Positions 1 to 13,970 of a stretch of DNA of 64,000 bases are shown here, piece after piece. Both the position numbers and the translations under genes were made by a program. Positions within the stretch are counted from its first letter, which is position 1. Each line of letters begins with the position of its first letter. The notes below the pieces were generated by a model that did no database searches, had not been told where the DNA came from, and saw nothing but the letters and a program-made list of their open reading frames with translations. Source of the DNA: Streptomyces roseolus (GTDB taxonomy: Bacteria > Actinomycetota > Actinomycetes > Streptomycetales > Streptomycetaceae). The DNA lies in contig NZ_BMTV01000016.1 of assembly GCF_014649855.1 (NCBI RefSeq), positions 1 through 64,000 on the forward strand, written 5' to 3'.

Positions 1-789
1 CTTGCGGCCGGTGAGGCCGGCGTCGCCCATCGGGCCGCCGATCTCGAAGCGGCCGGTCGGGTTGACCAGCAGGCGGTAGCCGTCGGTGTCGAGCTTGATG
101 CCGTCCTCGACGAGCTCCTTCAGGACGTGCTCGACGACGAACTCGCGGATGTCGGGCGCGAGCAGCGAGTCGAGGTCGATGTCCGAGGCGTGCTGCGAGG
201 AGACGACGACCGTGTCGAGGCGGACGGCCTTGTCGCCGTCGTACTCGATGGTGACCTGGGTCTTGCCGTCGGGGCGCAGGTACGGGATGGTGCCGTTCTT
301 GCGGACCTCGGTGAGGCGGCGGGAGAGCCGGTGCGCGAGGTGGATCGGCAGCGGCATCAGCTCGGGGGTCTCGTCCGAGGCGTAGCCGAACATGAGGCCC
401 TGGTCGCCGGCGCCCTGCTTGTCCAGCTCGTCCTCGTCGCCCTCGACGCGCTTCTCGTAGGCGGTGTCCACGCCCTGCGCGATGTCGGGGGACTGCGACC
501 CGATGGAGACCGAGACGCCGCAGGAGGCGCCGTCGAAGCCCTTCTTCGAGGAGTCGTACCCGATCTCGAGGATCTTGTTGCGGACGAGGGTGGGGATGTC
601 CGCCCACGCCTTGGTCGTCACCTCGCCCGCGACGTGCACGAGGCCGGTGGTGATCAGCGTCTCGACGGCGACGCGGGAGGTGGGGTCCTCCCGGAGCAGC
701 GCGTCGAGGATGGTGTCGCTGATCTGGTCAGCGATCTTGTCGGGGTGCCCCTCGGTGACGGACTCCGAGGTGAACAGACGACGGGACAC
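1..789 (-). CDS. metK: S-adenosylmethionine synthetase, 3' end outside window
   Basis: This enzyme makes SAM from methionine and ATP in the cytoplasm. Only the first 263 codons are present; the family is about 400 residues, so the C-terminal third lies beyond the left edge. The GHPDK signature is at residues 14-18, [12 protein letters not shown] follows further on, and [13 protein letters not shown], the start of the central phosphate-binding region, falls at the edge. The start is GTG 789, because [18 protein letters not shown] is the family N-terminus and GGGAG lies 4-5 bases upstream. A possible -10 (TAGACT, 871-876 minus strand) lies upstream, so metK probably has its own promoter although it follows coaBC. 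Confidence 0.97.
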   Translation of the reverse strand, partial: MSRRLFTSESVTEGHPDKIADQISDTILDALLREDPTSRVAVETLITTGLVHVAGEVTTKAWADIPTLVRNKILEIGYDSSKKGFDGASCGVSVSIGSQSPDIAQGVDTAYEKRVEGDEDELDKQGAGDQGLMFGYASDETPELMPLPIHLAHRLSRRLTEVRKNGTIPYLRPDGKTQVTIEYDGDKAVRLDTVVVSSQHASDIDLDSLLAPDIREFVVEHVLKELVEDGIKLDTDGYRLLVNPTGRFEIGGPMGDAGLTGRK

Positions 790-870
790 AACGCTCCCTG
801 GGGTTGCAGCGGCTGCTGGCTATCTCTTCGCGGACCGGCAGGGGGCTGCGCCCCGCGACGTTCCACGGAC

Positions 871-876
871 AGTCTA
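871..876 (-). promoter_or_regulatory. Possible -10 element for metK
   Basis: On the minus strand this reads TAGACT, a good match to the vegetative TAnnnT consensus, about 80 bases before the metK GTG. I see no convincing -35 at 17-19 bases, so this is a weak call. The 790-1027 gap holds nothing else that I recognise. Confidence 0.35.
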
Positions 877-1027
877 TCGGGCCAGGTCGCCGGATGGACC
901 AGGTGTCTCGCCTGACGAATGTGATCAGGTCGGGCGAACCGGCCGCGGGAGGGGTCCGGGGGGCACGTTCCGTAGGGCGGAGATCACTCGCGCCCCGGCG
1001 TTTCGCGCGCCCCGGCCGCCCCCGTCC

Positions 1028-2242
1028 TCAGGAGGAGCGCTCTCCCAGACGGGGCAGGACGAGGTCCCAGACGGTCTCGGCGAGGGCTTCCTTCGGGCCG
1101 TACGGGACCGGGGTCTCGGTGCCGTCGGCGGCGAGGACCACGGCCTCGTTCTCCTCCGAGCCGAAGGTCTTGCGCTCGCCGACCTCGTTGACGACGAGGA
1201 GGTCGCAGCCCTTGCGGGCGAGCTTGGCGCGGCCGTTGGCGAGCACGTCGTCGGTCTCGGCGGCGAAGCCGACGACGACCTGGCCCGGCAGGGCGCGGTC
1301 GGCGGAGAGCTCGGCGAGGACGTCGGGGTTGCGGACCAGCTCGATGGTGGGCGCGCCCCCGTCGTCGGTCTTCTTGATCTTGCCGGGGGCGTACGCGGCC
1401 GGGCGGAAGTCGGCGACGGCGGCGGCCATGACGACCGCGTCGGCGTCGGCGGCGGCCTTGAGGACGGCCTCGCGGAGCTGGACGGCGGTGCCGACGTGGA
1501 CGACGTCGACGCCGGCCGGGTCGGGGAGGCCGGTGTTGGCCTCGACGAGGGTGACCCGGGCGCCGCGGGCGGCGGCGGCCTTGGCGAGGGCGTAGCCCTG
1601 CTTGCCGGAGGAGCGGTTGCCCAGGTAGCGGACCGGGTCGAGGGGCTCGCGGGTGCCGCCGGCGGACACCACGACGTGGCGGCCGGCGAGGTCGGGGGCG
1701 GTGACGCCGCGGGTCAGGATCCGGCGGCAGACCTCGAAGATCTCGCCGGGGTCGGGGAGCCGGCCCTTGCCGGTGTCGACGCCGGTGAGGCGGCCGACGG
1801 CGGGCTCGATGACGACGGCGCCGCGGCGGCGGAGCGTGGCCACGTTCTCCTGGGTGGCCGGGTGCTCCCACATCTCGGTGTGCATGGCGGGGGCGAAGAC
1901 GACCGGACAGCGCGCGGTGAGCAGCGTGTTGGTGAGGAGGTCGTCGGCGAGGCCGTGGGCGGCCCTGGCGAGCATGTCGGCGGTGGCGGGGGCGACGACG
2001 ACGAGGTCGGCGGCCTGGCCGATGCGGACGTGCGGCACCTCGTGGACGGTCTCCCAGACCTCGGTGGAGACGGGGTTGCCGGAGAGCGCGGACCAGGTGG
2101 CGGCGCCGACGAAGTGGAGCGCGGAGTCGGTGGGGACGACACGGACGTCGTGGCCCGACTCGGTGAGCCGGCGCAGCAGCTCGCACGCCTTGTAGGCGGC
2201 GATCCCGCCGCTCACGCCCAGGACGACCTTCGGCTTGGTCAC
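1028..2242 (-). CDS. coaBC: Bifunctional phosphopantothenoylcysteine decarboxylase / phosphopantothenate-cysteine ligase
   Basis: CoaBC carries out two successive steps of coenzyme A synthesis: it ligates cysteine to phosphopantothenate (CoaB half) and decarboxylates the product with FMN (CoaC half). The 404-residue length is typical. The CoaC flavoprotein domain is about residues 1-180, with VSGGIAAYK near the start and PAMHTEMW in place of the usual PxMNxxMW motif, a form I recall from other actinobacteria. The CoaB domain follows, with GTREPLDPVRYLGNRSSGK and the conserved lysine region AYAPGKIKK. The start is GTG 2242 (VTKPKVVLGV), preceded by GGAGAGG; the longer ATG frame at 2293 lacks a ribosome site. 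Confidence 0.95.
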   Translation of the reverse strand: MTKPKVVLGVSGGIAAYKACELLRRLTESGHDVRVVPTDSALHFVGAATWSALSGNPVSTEVWETVHEVPHVRIGQAADLVVVAPATADMLARAAHGLADDLLTNTLLTARCPVVFAPAMHTEMWEHPATQENVATLRRRGAVVIEPAVGRLTGVDTGKGRLPDPGEIFEVCRRILTRGVTAPDLAGRHVVVSAGGTREPLDPVRYLGNRSSGKQGYALAKAAAARGARVTLVEANTGLPDPAGVDVVHVGTAVQLREAVLKAAADADAVVMAAAVADFRPAAYAPGKIKKTDDGGAPTIELVRNPDVLAELSADRALPGQVVVGFAAETDDVLANGRAKLARKGCDLLVVNEVGERKTFGSEENEAVVLAADGTETPVPYGPKEALAETVWDLVLPRLGERSS

Positions 2243-2302
2243 GACTGCCTCTCCCCACGCGGGTGCGCGCTCTCGGATGACGTACGGCTCCATGAGACAC
2301 CA

Positions 2303-2331
2303 CAGGCCCGGCGGAGGGACCGCCGGGCCTG
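2303..2331. terminator. Hairpin between rpoZ and coaBC
   Basis: A perfect 12-bp inverted repeat (2303-2314 with 2320-2331) encloses a 5-base loop. It lies just downstream of rpoZ on the minus strand and is followed by a modest T/G stretch. It probably ends or attenuates rpoZ transcription before coaBC. Confidence 0.6.
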
Positions 2332-2349
2332 GAGTGACGAACGCAATGC

Positions 2350-2622
2350 TTACTGGACGGGGCCCTCGACGGCCTCGGAGGTCAGCAGGCCCGCGTTGAT
2401 CTCGCGCAGGGCGATCGAGAGCGGCTTCTCGTGGACGTGGGTGTCGACGAGGGGACCGACGTACTCCAGCAGGCCCTCACCGAGCTGCGAGTAGTACGCG
2501 TTGATCTGACGCGCGCGCTTGGCCGCGTAGATCACGAGGCTGTACTTCGAGTCCGTGGCCTCGAGCAGCTCGTCGATCGGCGGGTTGATGATGCCCTCGG
2601 GCGCGGTGATGGAAGAGGACAC
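2350..2622 (-). CDS. rpoZ: RNA polymerase omega subunit
   Basis: Omega helps assemble and stabilise core RNA polymerase by holding beta-prime. The 90-residue product has the actinobacterial omega layout: [20 protein letters not shown] at residues 11-30, the RARQINAYY segment, and a C-terminal helix ending SEAVEGPVQ. The start is GTG 2622 ([10 protein letters not shown]). It lies between gmk and coaBC, the usual order in this phylum. In S. coelicolor, omega (SCO1478 from memory) is needed for normal antibiotic production and aerial growth. A T-rich terminator-like hairpin lies directly upstream, so rpoZ expression may be uncoupled from gmk. Confidence 0.96.
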   Translation of the reverse strand: MSSSITAPEGIINPPIDELLEATDSKYSLVIYAAKRARQINAYYSQLGEGLLEYVGPLVDTHVHEKPLSIALREINAGLLTSEAVEGPVQ

Positions 2623-2644
2623 GCTCTACCTTCCGAAGATGGAT

Positions 2645-2677
2645 AAAAGACTCAGAAAGACTCTGAAGACTCAGAGT
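2645..2677 (-). terminator. U-tract terminator-like hairpin between gmk and rpoZ
   Basis: On the minus strand a 7-bp stem (ACTCTGA with TCAGAGT, loop GTCT, 2660-2677) is followed by CTTTCTGAGTCTTTT. This is the only hairpin in the window that I found with a classical U-rich tail. It lies in an unusually AT-rich patch in the 75-base gmk-rpoZ gap. Confidence 0.6.
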
Positions 2678-2697
2678 GAGCAGAATGATCAGAAAGA

Positions 2698-3261
2698 TCA
2701 GACTACGTGCATCAACGTTAGCAGCTCGCGTGCGACGTCCTCGACGGAGGTGTTGACGAGCGTGGTGTCGAACTCCGACTCGGCGGCGAGTTCCACCTTG
2801 GCGGCCGCCAGGCGGCGCTCGATGACCTCGGGCGACTCGGTGCCGCGGCCGGTGAGCCGGCGGACCAGCTCCTCCCAGCTCGGCGGAGCCAGGAAGACCA
2901 GGCGGGAGTCGGCCATGGACTCCTTCACCTGACGCGCGCCCTGGAGTTCGATCTCCAGGAGCACGGGCTCGCCCTTCTCCAGGCGTTCGACGACCGCGCC
3001 GCGAGGGGTGCCGTAGCGGTTGCCCGCGAACTCGGCCCACTCGAGGAGCTCACCGTTGGCGATCAGCTTGTCGAACTCGTCGTCCGAGACGAAGAAGTAC
3101 TGGACGCCGTGCTTCTCGCCGGGGCGGGGCTTTCGTGTCGTGGCCGACACCGAGAGCCAGACCTCGGGGTGGACCTTGCGCATATGAGCGACGACCGTGC
3201 TCTTGCCGACCCCTGAGGGGCCGGAGAGCACGGTCAGCCGCGGACGTACCTCTGCTGCCAT
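2698..3261 (-). CDS. gmk: Guanylate kinase
   Basis: Guanylate kinase phosphorylates GMP or dGMP to the diphosphate with ATP, feeding GTP and (p)ppGpp pools. The 187-residue protein has its P-loop GPSGVGKST at residues 14-22, followed by the GMP-binding segment [14 protein letters not shown] start it at ATG 3261 ([12 protein letters not shown]), which gives the family length. No Shine-Dalgarno sequence is visible before this ATG. A possible -10 (GATACT, 3276-3281 minus strand) lies only 15 bases upstream, so the message may have almost no leader. A GTG at 3318 in the same frame is a less likely start. Confidence 0.95.
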   Translation of the reverse strand: MAAEVRPRLTVLSGPSGVGKSTVVAHMRKVHPEVWLSVSATTRKPRPGEKHGVQYFFVSDDEFDKLIANGELLEWAEFAGNRYGTPRGAVVERLEKGEPVLLEIELQGARQVKESMADSRLVFLAPPSWEELVRRLTGRGTESPEVIERRLAAAKVELAAESEFDTTLVNTSVEDVARELLTLMHVV

Positions 3262-3285
3262 GCAGCGATTATTCCAGTATCGCCG

Positions 3286-3320
3286 GGGTGCCCGGGACGC
3301 GTGTCCCGGATCGGGCACCC
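3286..3320. terminator. Hairpin between the sIHF gene and gmk
   Basis: A 9-bp stem (GGGTGCCCG with CGGGCACCC) is continued inward by GGAC/GTCC with a 5-base bulge. It fills most of the 73-base gap downstream of the sIHF gene. There is no U-run. It may act as a terminator or as an RNA 3' end stabiliser. Confidence 0.5.
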
Positions 3321-3334
3321 GCCGGGGCGCCGGG

Positions 3335-3658
3335 TCAGGCGCCGGCGCCGCCGAACTCGCGCTCCAGGGAGGCGATCTGGTTGGAGCCGAGACCGCGGAC
3401 GCGACGGCTCTCGGAGATGCCGAGCCGCTCCATGATCTGCTTGGCGCGGACCTTGCCGACGCCGGGCAGGGACTCGAGGAGGGCGGAGACCTTCATCTTG
3501 CCGATGACGTCGTTCTCCTGGCCCTGCTTGATGACCTCGTGGAGGGAGGCGCCGGAGTGCTTGAGTCGATTCTTGACCTCGGCCCGCTCCCGGCGAGCCG
3601 CGGCGGCCTTCTCGAGCGCGGCTGCGCGCTGTTCAGGGGTAAGGGGCGGAAGAGCCAC
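3335..3658 (-). CDS. sihF: Integration host factor-like nucleoid protein (sIHF / mIHF family)
   Basis: This is an actinobacterial nucleoid-associated protein that binds DNA without sequence specificity, bends or supercoils it, and affects development and antibiotic production in Streptomyces (S. coelicolor SCO1480 from memory). The 107-residue product has a long N-terminal helix ([20 protein letters not shown]) and a helix-two-turn-helix-type domain with [20 protein letters not shown], ending [11 protein letters not shown]. The start is GTG 3658 ([10 protein letters not shown]), with GAGGTGA seven bases upstream. The frame stays open to 3733, but the extra residues do not resemble the family. 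Its upstream gap carries a large perfect inverted repeat. Confidence 0.94.
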   Translation of the reverse strand: MALPPLTPEQRAAALEKAAAARRERAEVKNRLKHSGASLHEVIKQGQENDVIGKMKVSALLESLPGVGKVRAKQIMERLGISESRRVRGLGSNQIASLEREFGGAGA

Positions 3659-3967
3659 GCCTACGTCACCTCGGATGTCGATCTGTCGGATACGGACCGG
3701 TGGGGACCTGGTCGACCCACACCAGTGGAGCAACGCCCGACGACGCGCGGCCGTCGGACACCTGCTCTGCCCCGGAGACTAGCGGCCATGGCCGCTCCAG
3801 TCAGCGAGAACAGCGGAAAAGTCCTGGTCAGCCTCCGCCGACCAGGACTTTTCCGACATAACGACCCGGATTTCTGCCAAGATTTCGTCAAGTGGCACGA
3901 CGGGACGCCCTCCGGGCCCGCCGTCCGCTCCCACCTGCGGGGATGACCCGGGGGCGGGCCGGCGGGG
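3659..3967. other. 309-base gap between pyrF and the sIHF gene
   Basis: No gene is visible here. The stretch holds the 16-bp perfect inverted repeat at 3814-3855 and, on the minus strand, TTGACG near 3889 that could be a -35, although I see no clean -10 at the right distance. The sIHF promoter must lie here or in pyrF. Confidence 0.6.
3814..3855. repeat. Perfect 16-bp inverted repeat upstream of the sIHF gene
   Basis: CGGAAAAGTCCTGGTC at 3814-3829 is repeated exactly in inverse at 3840-3855, with a 10-base loop. It lies downstream of pyrF (110 bases past its stop) and 156 bases upstream of the sIHF start. It could be the pyrF terminator, although no U-run follows. The AT-containing arms differ from the GC-only hairpins elsewhere in the window, so a protein operator is also possible. 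Confidence 0.65.
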
Positions 3968-4800
3968 TCAGCCGGCGACGGCGGCCCGGATCTCGTCCGC
4001 GTAGCGCGTCGCCGCGTCCCGCAGGGCGGACGCGTCCGGTCCGGCGCGCAGCACGCCCCGGCTCACGTTCGGGACCACGTTGCGGACCGCGTCCCCGAAG
4101 ACGACCGGGAGGTCGGCCGGGGTCGCCCCCTGGGCGCCGATGCCCGGGGCGAGCAGCGGGCCGTTGATGTCGAGGTCGAAGGAGGAGAGGTCGCCGAGAG
4201 TGGCGCCGACGACCGCGCCGAAGGAGCCCAGGGGCGTCTCCCCCGCGTTCTCCTCGGCGAGGTGGGCGAGCATGGTCGCGCCGATGGTGCGCCCGTCCTC
4301 CCGCACGGCCCGCTGGACCTCGGCGCCCTCCGGGTTGGAGGTGAGCGCGAGGACGAAGAGGCCGGCGCCGGACTCGCGGGCCAGGTCGACGGCCGGCTTC
4401 AGGGAGCCGTAGCCGAGGTACGGGGAGACCGTGAGGGCGTCGGAGAAGAGCGGGGAGTCCTTCCGGAGGAAGGTCTCCGCGTAGGCGGCCATGGTGGAGC
4501 CGATGTCGCCGCGCTTGGCGTCCATGACGACCAGGCCGCCGGCGGCCCGCAGGTCGGCGGTGGCGCGCTCCAGGACGGCGATGCCGCGCGAGCCGAAGCG
4601 CTCGAAGAAGGCGGCCTGCGGCTTGAAGACGGCGACGGTGTCCGCCAGCGCCTCGACCACGGTGTACGTGAAGCGCTCCAGGCCCGCGATGTCGTCGCCG
4701 AGGCCCCAGGAGCCCAGCAGGGAGGCGTGCGGGTCGATGCCGACGCAGAGCGGGCCGCGCTCGTCCATGGCGGAGCGCAGACGGGTGCCGAAGGAGGGAG

Positions 4801-4804
<4 letters not shown>
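3968..4804 (-). CDS. pyrF: Orotidine 5'-phosphate decarboxylase
   Basis: PyrF decarboxylates OMP to UMP, the last step of pyrimidine synthesis. The 278-residue length and the catalytic MDAKRGDIGSTMAAYA segment place it in the longer PyrF subfamily common in actinobacteria, with Lys and two Asp residues of the charge network visible. CVGIDPHASLLGSWGL near the N-terminus forms the first strand and phosphate-site region. The start is GTG 4804, which overlaps the pyrD stop by 4 bases, so translation is coupled. It is the last pyr gene; a large inverted repeat lies beyond it. Confidence 0.96.
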
Positions 4805-5913
<1,109 letters not shown>

Positions 5914-5930
5914 GGTGGTGTCCTCATGAA

Positions 5931-5960
5931 GAGGGGGACACCGTTTCCGGTGTCCCCCTC
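5931..5960. terminator. Perfect 13-bp hairpin between carB and pyrD
   Basis: GAGGGGGACACCG (5931-5943) and its exact inverse (5948-5960) enclose a 4-base loop. It fills the only sizeable gap inside the pyr operon from pyrB onward. No U-run follows, so partial termination, RNA processing or a stability element are all possible. Confidence 0.65.
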
Positions 5961-5968
5961 GGTGGCTG

Positions 5969-9269
<3,301 letters not shown>

Positions 9270-9277
<8 letters not shown>

Positions 9278-10409
9278 GCTCGGCCTCCATGAGGGTCACG
9301 AAGCGGTCGAAGAGGTACGCGGCGTCGTGCGGGCCCGCGGCCGCCTCGGGGTGGTACTGGACGGAGAAGGCCGGCTGGTCGAGCAGCTGGAGGCCCTCCA
9401 CGACGTCGTCGTTCAGGCAGACGTGGGAGACCTCGGCGCGGCCGAAGGGGGTCTCGGAGACCTTGCCGAGGGGCGCGTCGACGGCGAAGCCGTGGTTGTG
9501 CGCGGTGACCTCGACCTTGCCGGTGGTCCGGTCCTGGACGGGCTGGTTGATGCCCCGGTGGCCGTACTTCAGCTTGTAGGTGCCGAAGCCGAGCGCGCGG
9601 CCGAGGATCTGGTTGCCGAAGCAGATGCCGAAGAGCGGGGTCTTCCGCTCCAGGACGGCGGTCATGAGCGCGACCGGGCCGTCGGCGGTGGCCGGGTCGC
9701 CCGGGCCGTTGGAGAAGAAGACGCCGTCCGGGTCCACCGCGTACACGTCCTCGACCGAGGCGGTGGCGGGCAGCACGTGGACCTCGATGCCGCGCTCGGC
9801 CATCCGGTGCGGGGTCATGCCCTTGATGCCGAGGTCGATCGCGGCGACGGTGAACTTCTTGTCGCCGACCGCGGGGACCACGTACGGCTCCTTGGTGGCG
9901 ACCTCCTCGTAGAGGCTGGCGCCCTTCATGTGCGGCTGGGCCTGCACACGGGCGAGCAGCTCGGCCTCGGGGGCGAGGGCCTCGCCGGAGAAGACGCCGG
10001 CGCGCATGGAGCCGCGCTCGCGCAGGTGGCGGGTGAGGGCGCGGGTGTCGATGCCGGAGATGCCGACGACGCCCTGGGCGACCAGCTCGTCGTCGAGGCT
10101 GCGCTTGGCGCGCCAGTTCGACGGGATGCGGGCGGGGTCGCGGACCACGTAGCCGGAGACCCAGATGCGGCTGGACTCGTCGTCCTCGTCGTTCCAGCCG
10201 GTGTTGCCGATCTGGGGGGCGGTGGCGACGACGATCTGGCGGTCGTAGGAGGGGTCGGTCAGGGTCTCCTGGTAGCCGGTCATGCCGGTGGAGAACACGG
10301 CCTCGCCGAAGGTCTCCCCCACGGCCCCGTAGGCGCGGCCGCGGAAGGTGCGGCCGTCCTCCAGGACGAGTACGGCGGGAGCCTGGGCTCCCCTTGTGGA
10401 GGTCGTCAT
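9270..10409 (-). CDS. carA: Carbamoyl-phosphate synthase small (glutaminase) subunit
   Basis: CarA hydrolyses glutamine and channels ammonia to CarB. The 379-residue product has the N-terminal CarA domain ([15 protein letters not shown]) and a class I glutamine amidotransferase domain with the nucleophile elbow [16 protein letters not shown] and the catalytic His/Glu in [16 protein letters not shown] start it at ATG 10409 ([11 protein letters not shown]), which overlaps the preceding PH-like gene by 4 bases (ATGA); the frame is open further upstream, but that part is the shadow of the PH-like gene. It overlaps carB by 8 bases, which fits equal subunit production. Confidence 0.97.
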
Positions 10410-10978
10410 CGTGCGATGCCTTCCGTCGTGTTGATCATGGAGTTGAGGGTCTCGACCCAGGCGGTGTGCTCGGCGGCCCGGTCGGAGCGGAAGCCGGAGT
10501 CGAGGAGGGCGGTGCCGTGCTCCCAGGTGACGATCAGGAGCCCGCCCTCGGCGAGGACCTTGCCGGCGATGCCCTTGTCGAGGCGGGCCTCGCGCAGGGC
10601 GGCGACGGGGATCAGGAAGTCGTTCGCCCCGGGGCGGACGACCGAGATCCCGGCCTCGGTGAGCGTGAGCTCGGCGCGGCTGCGGGTGCCGAGGCCGTGG
10701 GCGACGATCCGGTCGAGCCACTGCCCGGCGGTGGTGGAGCCGTGGTAGCGGCCCTCCATCGTCAGCTTCGCCTCACCGGGCGTCGGCGGCACCTCGGGGA
10801 GCTCGGGGAGGTCCGACTGGAGGCTGCCGCGCCACTTCCAGCCCTGGCGCATCAGCCAGTAGACGAAGGCGACGAAGAGCAGGAGTCCGACGACCCAGCC
10901 GATGCGGCCGGCCCAGTCGGTCACCTCGGCCGACTTCTGCTCCGCGGCGAGGGCCGCGCTTGCGATGGTGTGTGTCAC
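10406..10978 (-). CDS. Membrane-anchored PH-like domain protein inside the pyr operon, function unknown
   Basis: The function is unknown. The 190-residue product has one hydrophobic segment at about residues 27-43 ([17 protein letters not shown]), a short Pro/Glu linker ([16 protein letters not shown]), and a C-terminal beta-rich domain of about 110 residues ([18 protein letters not shown] onward) of the kind annotated as bacterial PH-like in actinobacteria. It overlaps pyrC upstream and carA downstream by 4 bases each, so it is tightly coupled to pyrimidine synthesis. I recall the same placement in S. coelicolor. A role in anchoring pathway enzymes at the membrane is only a guess from position. 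No catalytic motif is visible. Confidence 0.85.
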   Translation of the reverse strand: MTHTIASAALAAEQKSAEVTDWAGRIGWVVGLLLFVAFVYWLMRQGWKWRGSLQSDLPELPEVPPTPGEAKLTMEGRYHGSTTAGQWLDRIVAHGLGTRSRAELTLTEAGISVVRPGANDFLIPVAALREARLDKGIAGKVLAEGGLLIVTWEHGTALLDSGFRSDRAAEHTAWVETLNSMINTTEGIAR

Positions 10979-12267
10979 GCCAACTTCCCGTCCATGACCG
11001 TTGCCCGGCCCCGCAGGAAGGTGTGGGTGACGCGACCCGGCAGCTCACGGCCCTCGTAGGGGGTGTTGCGGCTGCGGGAGGCGAAGTCCGCGGGGTCCAC
11101 CGTCCCACGGTAAGCCGGATCGACCAGGACGAGGTTCGCGGGCTCACCAGCCGAGACGGGTCGTCCGTGGCCGGTGGCGCGGCCGATGCGGGCCGGGGCG
11201 AAGGACATCCGGTCGGCGACGCCGGCCCAGTCGAGGAGGCCGGTCTCCACCATCGTCTGCTGGACGACGGAGAGGGCGGTCTCCAGGCCGACCATGCCCA
11301 TGGCGGCGGCGGCCCACTCGCAGTCCTTGTCCTCGTGCGGGTGCGGGGCGTGGTCGGTGGCGACGATGTCGATGGTGCCGTCGGCCAGGGCCTCGCGCAG
11401 GGCCAGCACGTCGCGCTCGGTGCGCAGCGGCGGGTTGACCTTGTAGACCGGGTCGTACGTGCGGACCAGCTCGTCCGTGAGGAGGAGGTGGTGCGGGGTG
11501 ACCTCGGCGGTGACGTCGATGCCGCGGGACTTGGCCCAGCGGACGATCTCGACGGAGCCGGCGGTGGAGAGGTGGCAGATGTGGACGCGGGAGCCGACGT
11601 GCTCGGCGAGGAGGACGTCGCGGGCGATGATCGACTCCTCCGCGACGGCCGGCCAGCCGCCGAGGCCGAGCTCGGCGGAGACGACGCCCTCGTTCATCTG
11701 GGCGCCCTCGGTGAGGCGGGGCTCCTGGGCGTGCTGGGCGACGACGCCGCCGAAGGCCTTCACGTACTCCAGGGCGCGGCGCATGATCACGGCGTCGTCG
11801 ACGCACTTGCCGTCGTCGGAGAAGACGGTGACGCCGGCGGCGGAGTCGTGCATGGCGCCGAGCTCGGCGAGCTTCTTGCCCTCCAGGCCGACGGTGACGG
11901 CGCCGATGGGCTGCACGTCGCAGTAACCGGCCTCCTTGCCGAGCCGGTAGACCTGCTCCACGACGCCGGCGGTGTCGGCCACCGGGTGGGTGTTGGCCAT
12001 GGCGAAGACGGCGGTATAACCGCCGGAGGCGGCGGCGCGGGTGCCGGTGAGGACGGTCTCGGAGTCCTCGCGGCCGGGCTCGCGCAGATGGGTGTGGAGG
12101 TCGACGAGGCCGGGGAGGAGGATCTGGCCGTCGGCCTCGATCACGGTGGCGCCCTCGGCGGTCAGGCCGGTTCCGACCGCCTCGACGGTCTCGCCGTCGA
12201 GGAGGACGTCCTGCGGCTCGCCGCCCAGCACCTTCGCACCACGGATAAGGATCTTGCTCATCTTCAC
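10975..12267 (-). CDS. pyrC: Dihydroorotase
   Basis: PyrC cyclises carbamoyl aspartate to dihydroorotate. This is the class I amidohydrolase type, of 430 residues. Metal-binding motifs are [10 protein letters not shown] near residue 60, HICHLSTAG in the middle, and [10 protein letters not shown] near residue 305. The start is GTG 12267, which overlaps the pyrB stop (GTGA) and has GAGGAG five bases upstream; ATG 12261 (MSKILIRG) is a possible alternative two codons later. It overlaps the PH-like gene by 4 bases at its 3' end. Confidence 0.97.
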   Translation of the reverse strand: MKMSKILIRGAKVLGGEPQDVLLDGETVEAVGTGLTAEGATVIEADGQILLPGLVDLHTHLREPGREDSETVLTGTRAAASGGYTAVFAMANTHPVADTAGVVEQVYRLGKEAGYCDVQPIGAVTVGLEGKKLAELGAMHDSAAGVTVFSDDGKCVDDAVIMRRALEYVKAFGGVVAQHAQEPRLTEGAQMNEGVVSAELGLGGWPAVAEESIIARDVLLAEHVGSRVHICHLSTAGSVEIVRWAKSRGIDVTAEVTPHHLLLTDELVRTYDPVYKVNPPLRTERDVLALREALADGTIDIVATDHAPHPHEDKDCEWAAAAMGMVGLETALSVVQQTMVETGLLDWAGVADRMSFAPARIGRATGHGRPVSAGEPANLVLVDPAYRGTVDPADFASRSRNTPYEGRELPGRVTHTFLRGRATVMDGKLA

Positions 12268-13250
12268 TTGCTCTCCTCGGTACGGGTGGTGGCGGGGGCG
12301 ACGGCGGGCTCGGAGCCGCCGAGCAGCAGGTAGAGGACGGCCATCCGGACGGAGACGCCGTTGGCGACCTGCTCGACGACCGTGCAGCGGTCGGAGTCGG
12401 CGACCTCGGCGGTGATCTCCATGCCGCGGACCATGGGGCCGGGGTGCATGACGATGGCGTGCTCGGGCATCTTCGCCATCCGCTCGCCGTCCAGGCCGTA
12501 GCGGCGCGAGTACTCGCGCTCGGTCGGGAAGAAGGCGGCGTTCATCCGCTCGCGCTGCACGCGCAGCATCATCACCGCGTCGGACTTCGGCAGCACGCCG
12601 TCGAGGTCGTAGGAGACCTCGCAGGGCCAGGTCTCGACGCCGACGGGGACGAGGGTGGGCGGGGCCACCAGGGTGACCTCGGCGCCGAGGGTGTGCAGCA
12701 GGTCGACGTTGGAGCGGGCGACCCGGCTGTGCAGGACGTCGCCGACGAGGGTGACGCGCTTGCCGGCCAGGTCCTTGCCGAGGCCGGCGTCGCGGCCGAC
12801 GAGGCGGCGGCGCATGGTGAAGGCGTCCAGGAGGGCCTGGGTGGGGTGCTGGTGGGTGCCGTCGCCGGCGTTGATGACGGGGGCGTCGATCCAGCCGGAG
12901 GTGGCGAGGCGGAAGGGGGCGCCGGAGGCGCCGTGCCGGATGACGACGGCGTCGACGCCCATCGCCTCCAGGGTCTGCGCGGTGTCCTTCAGCGACTCGC
13001 CCTTGGAGACGCTGGAGCCCTTGGCCGCGAAGTTGATGACGTCGGCGGAGAGGCGCTTCTCGGCCGCCTCGAAGGAGATCCGGGTCCGGGTGGAGTCCTC
13101 GAAGAACAGGTTGCAGATGGTCCGGCCGCGCAGGGTCGGCAGCTTCTTGATGGGCCGGTCGGCCACCCGGGCCATCTCCTCGGCGGTGTCGAGGATCAGG
13201 ACGGCGTCGTCGCGGGTGAGGTCGGCGGCCGAGATGAGGTGACGCATCAT
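12264..13250 (-). CDS. pyrB: Aspartate carbamoyltransferase catalytic subunit
   Basis: PyrB joins carbamoyl phosphate and aspartate. The 328-residue product has the carbamoyl-phosphate site [13 protein letters not shown] around residues 49-61, [15 protein letters not shown], and a C-terminal aspartate-binding region with [12 protein letters not shown]. No pyrI-type regulatory subunit gene is next to it, as usual in actinobacteria. It starts at ATG 13250 (ATG 13247 is equally possible). It follows pyrR by 85 bases and overlaps pyrC by 4 bases. Confidence 0.97.
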   Translation of the reverse strand: MMRHLISAADLTRDDAVLILDTAEEMARVADRPIKKLPTLRGRTICNLFFEDSTRTRISFEAAEKRLSADVINFAAKGSSVSKGESLKDTAQTLEAMGVDAVVIRHGASGAPFRLATSGWIDAPVINAGDGTHQHPTQALLDAFTMRRRLVGRDAGLGKDLAGKRVTLVGDVLHSRVARSNVDLLHTLGAEVTLVAPPTLVPVGVETWPCEVSYDLDGVLPKSDAVMMLRVQRERMNAAFFPTEREYSRRYGLDGERMAKMPEHAIVMHPGPMVRGMEITAEVADSDRCTVVEQVANGVSVRMAVLYLLLGGSEPAVAPATTRTEESK

Positions 13251-13335
13251 CGGGGTTTCTCTCCGGGGTGGGGAGGCATCAGGGCATGCGGGGGCGCGGG
13301 CGGGGTGCCCGGGCTCCGCGGGGTGGCCGGTCCGG

Positions 13336-13945
<610 letters not shown>

Positions 13946-13964
13946 CGTCGGATGTACGGCGTCC

Positions 13965-13970
13965 ACTTTA
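13965..13970 (-). promoter_or_regulatory. Possible -10 of the pyr operon promoter
   Basis: The minus strand reads TAAAGT, about 66 bases before the pyrR ATG. A start site 6-7 bases on would give a leader of about 60 nucleotides that begins just before the PyrR loop. No good -35 is visible. Confidence 0.4.

Noticed and set aside
464-2494. A 676-codon open frame on the plus strand opposite metK, coaBC and rpoZ
   Set aside because: It is antisense to well-recognised genes and its protein is a low-complexity Gly/Val/Asp/Ala-rich sequence typical of shadow frames in GC-rich DNA.
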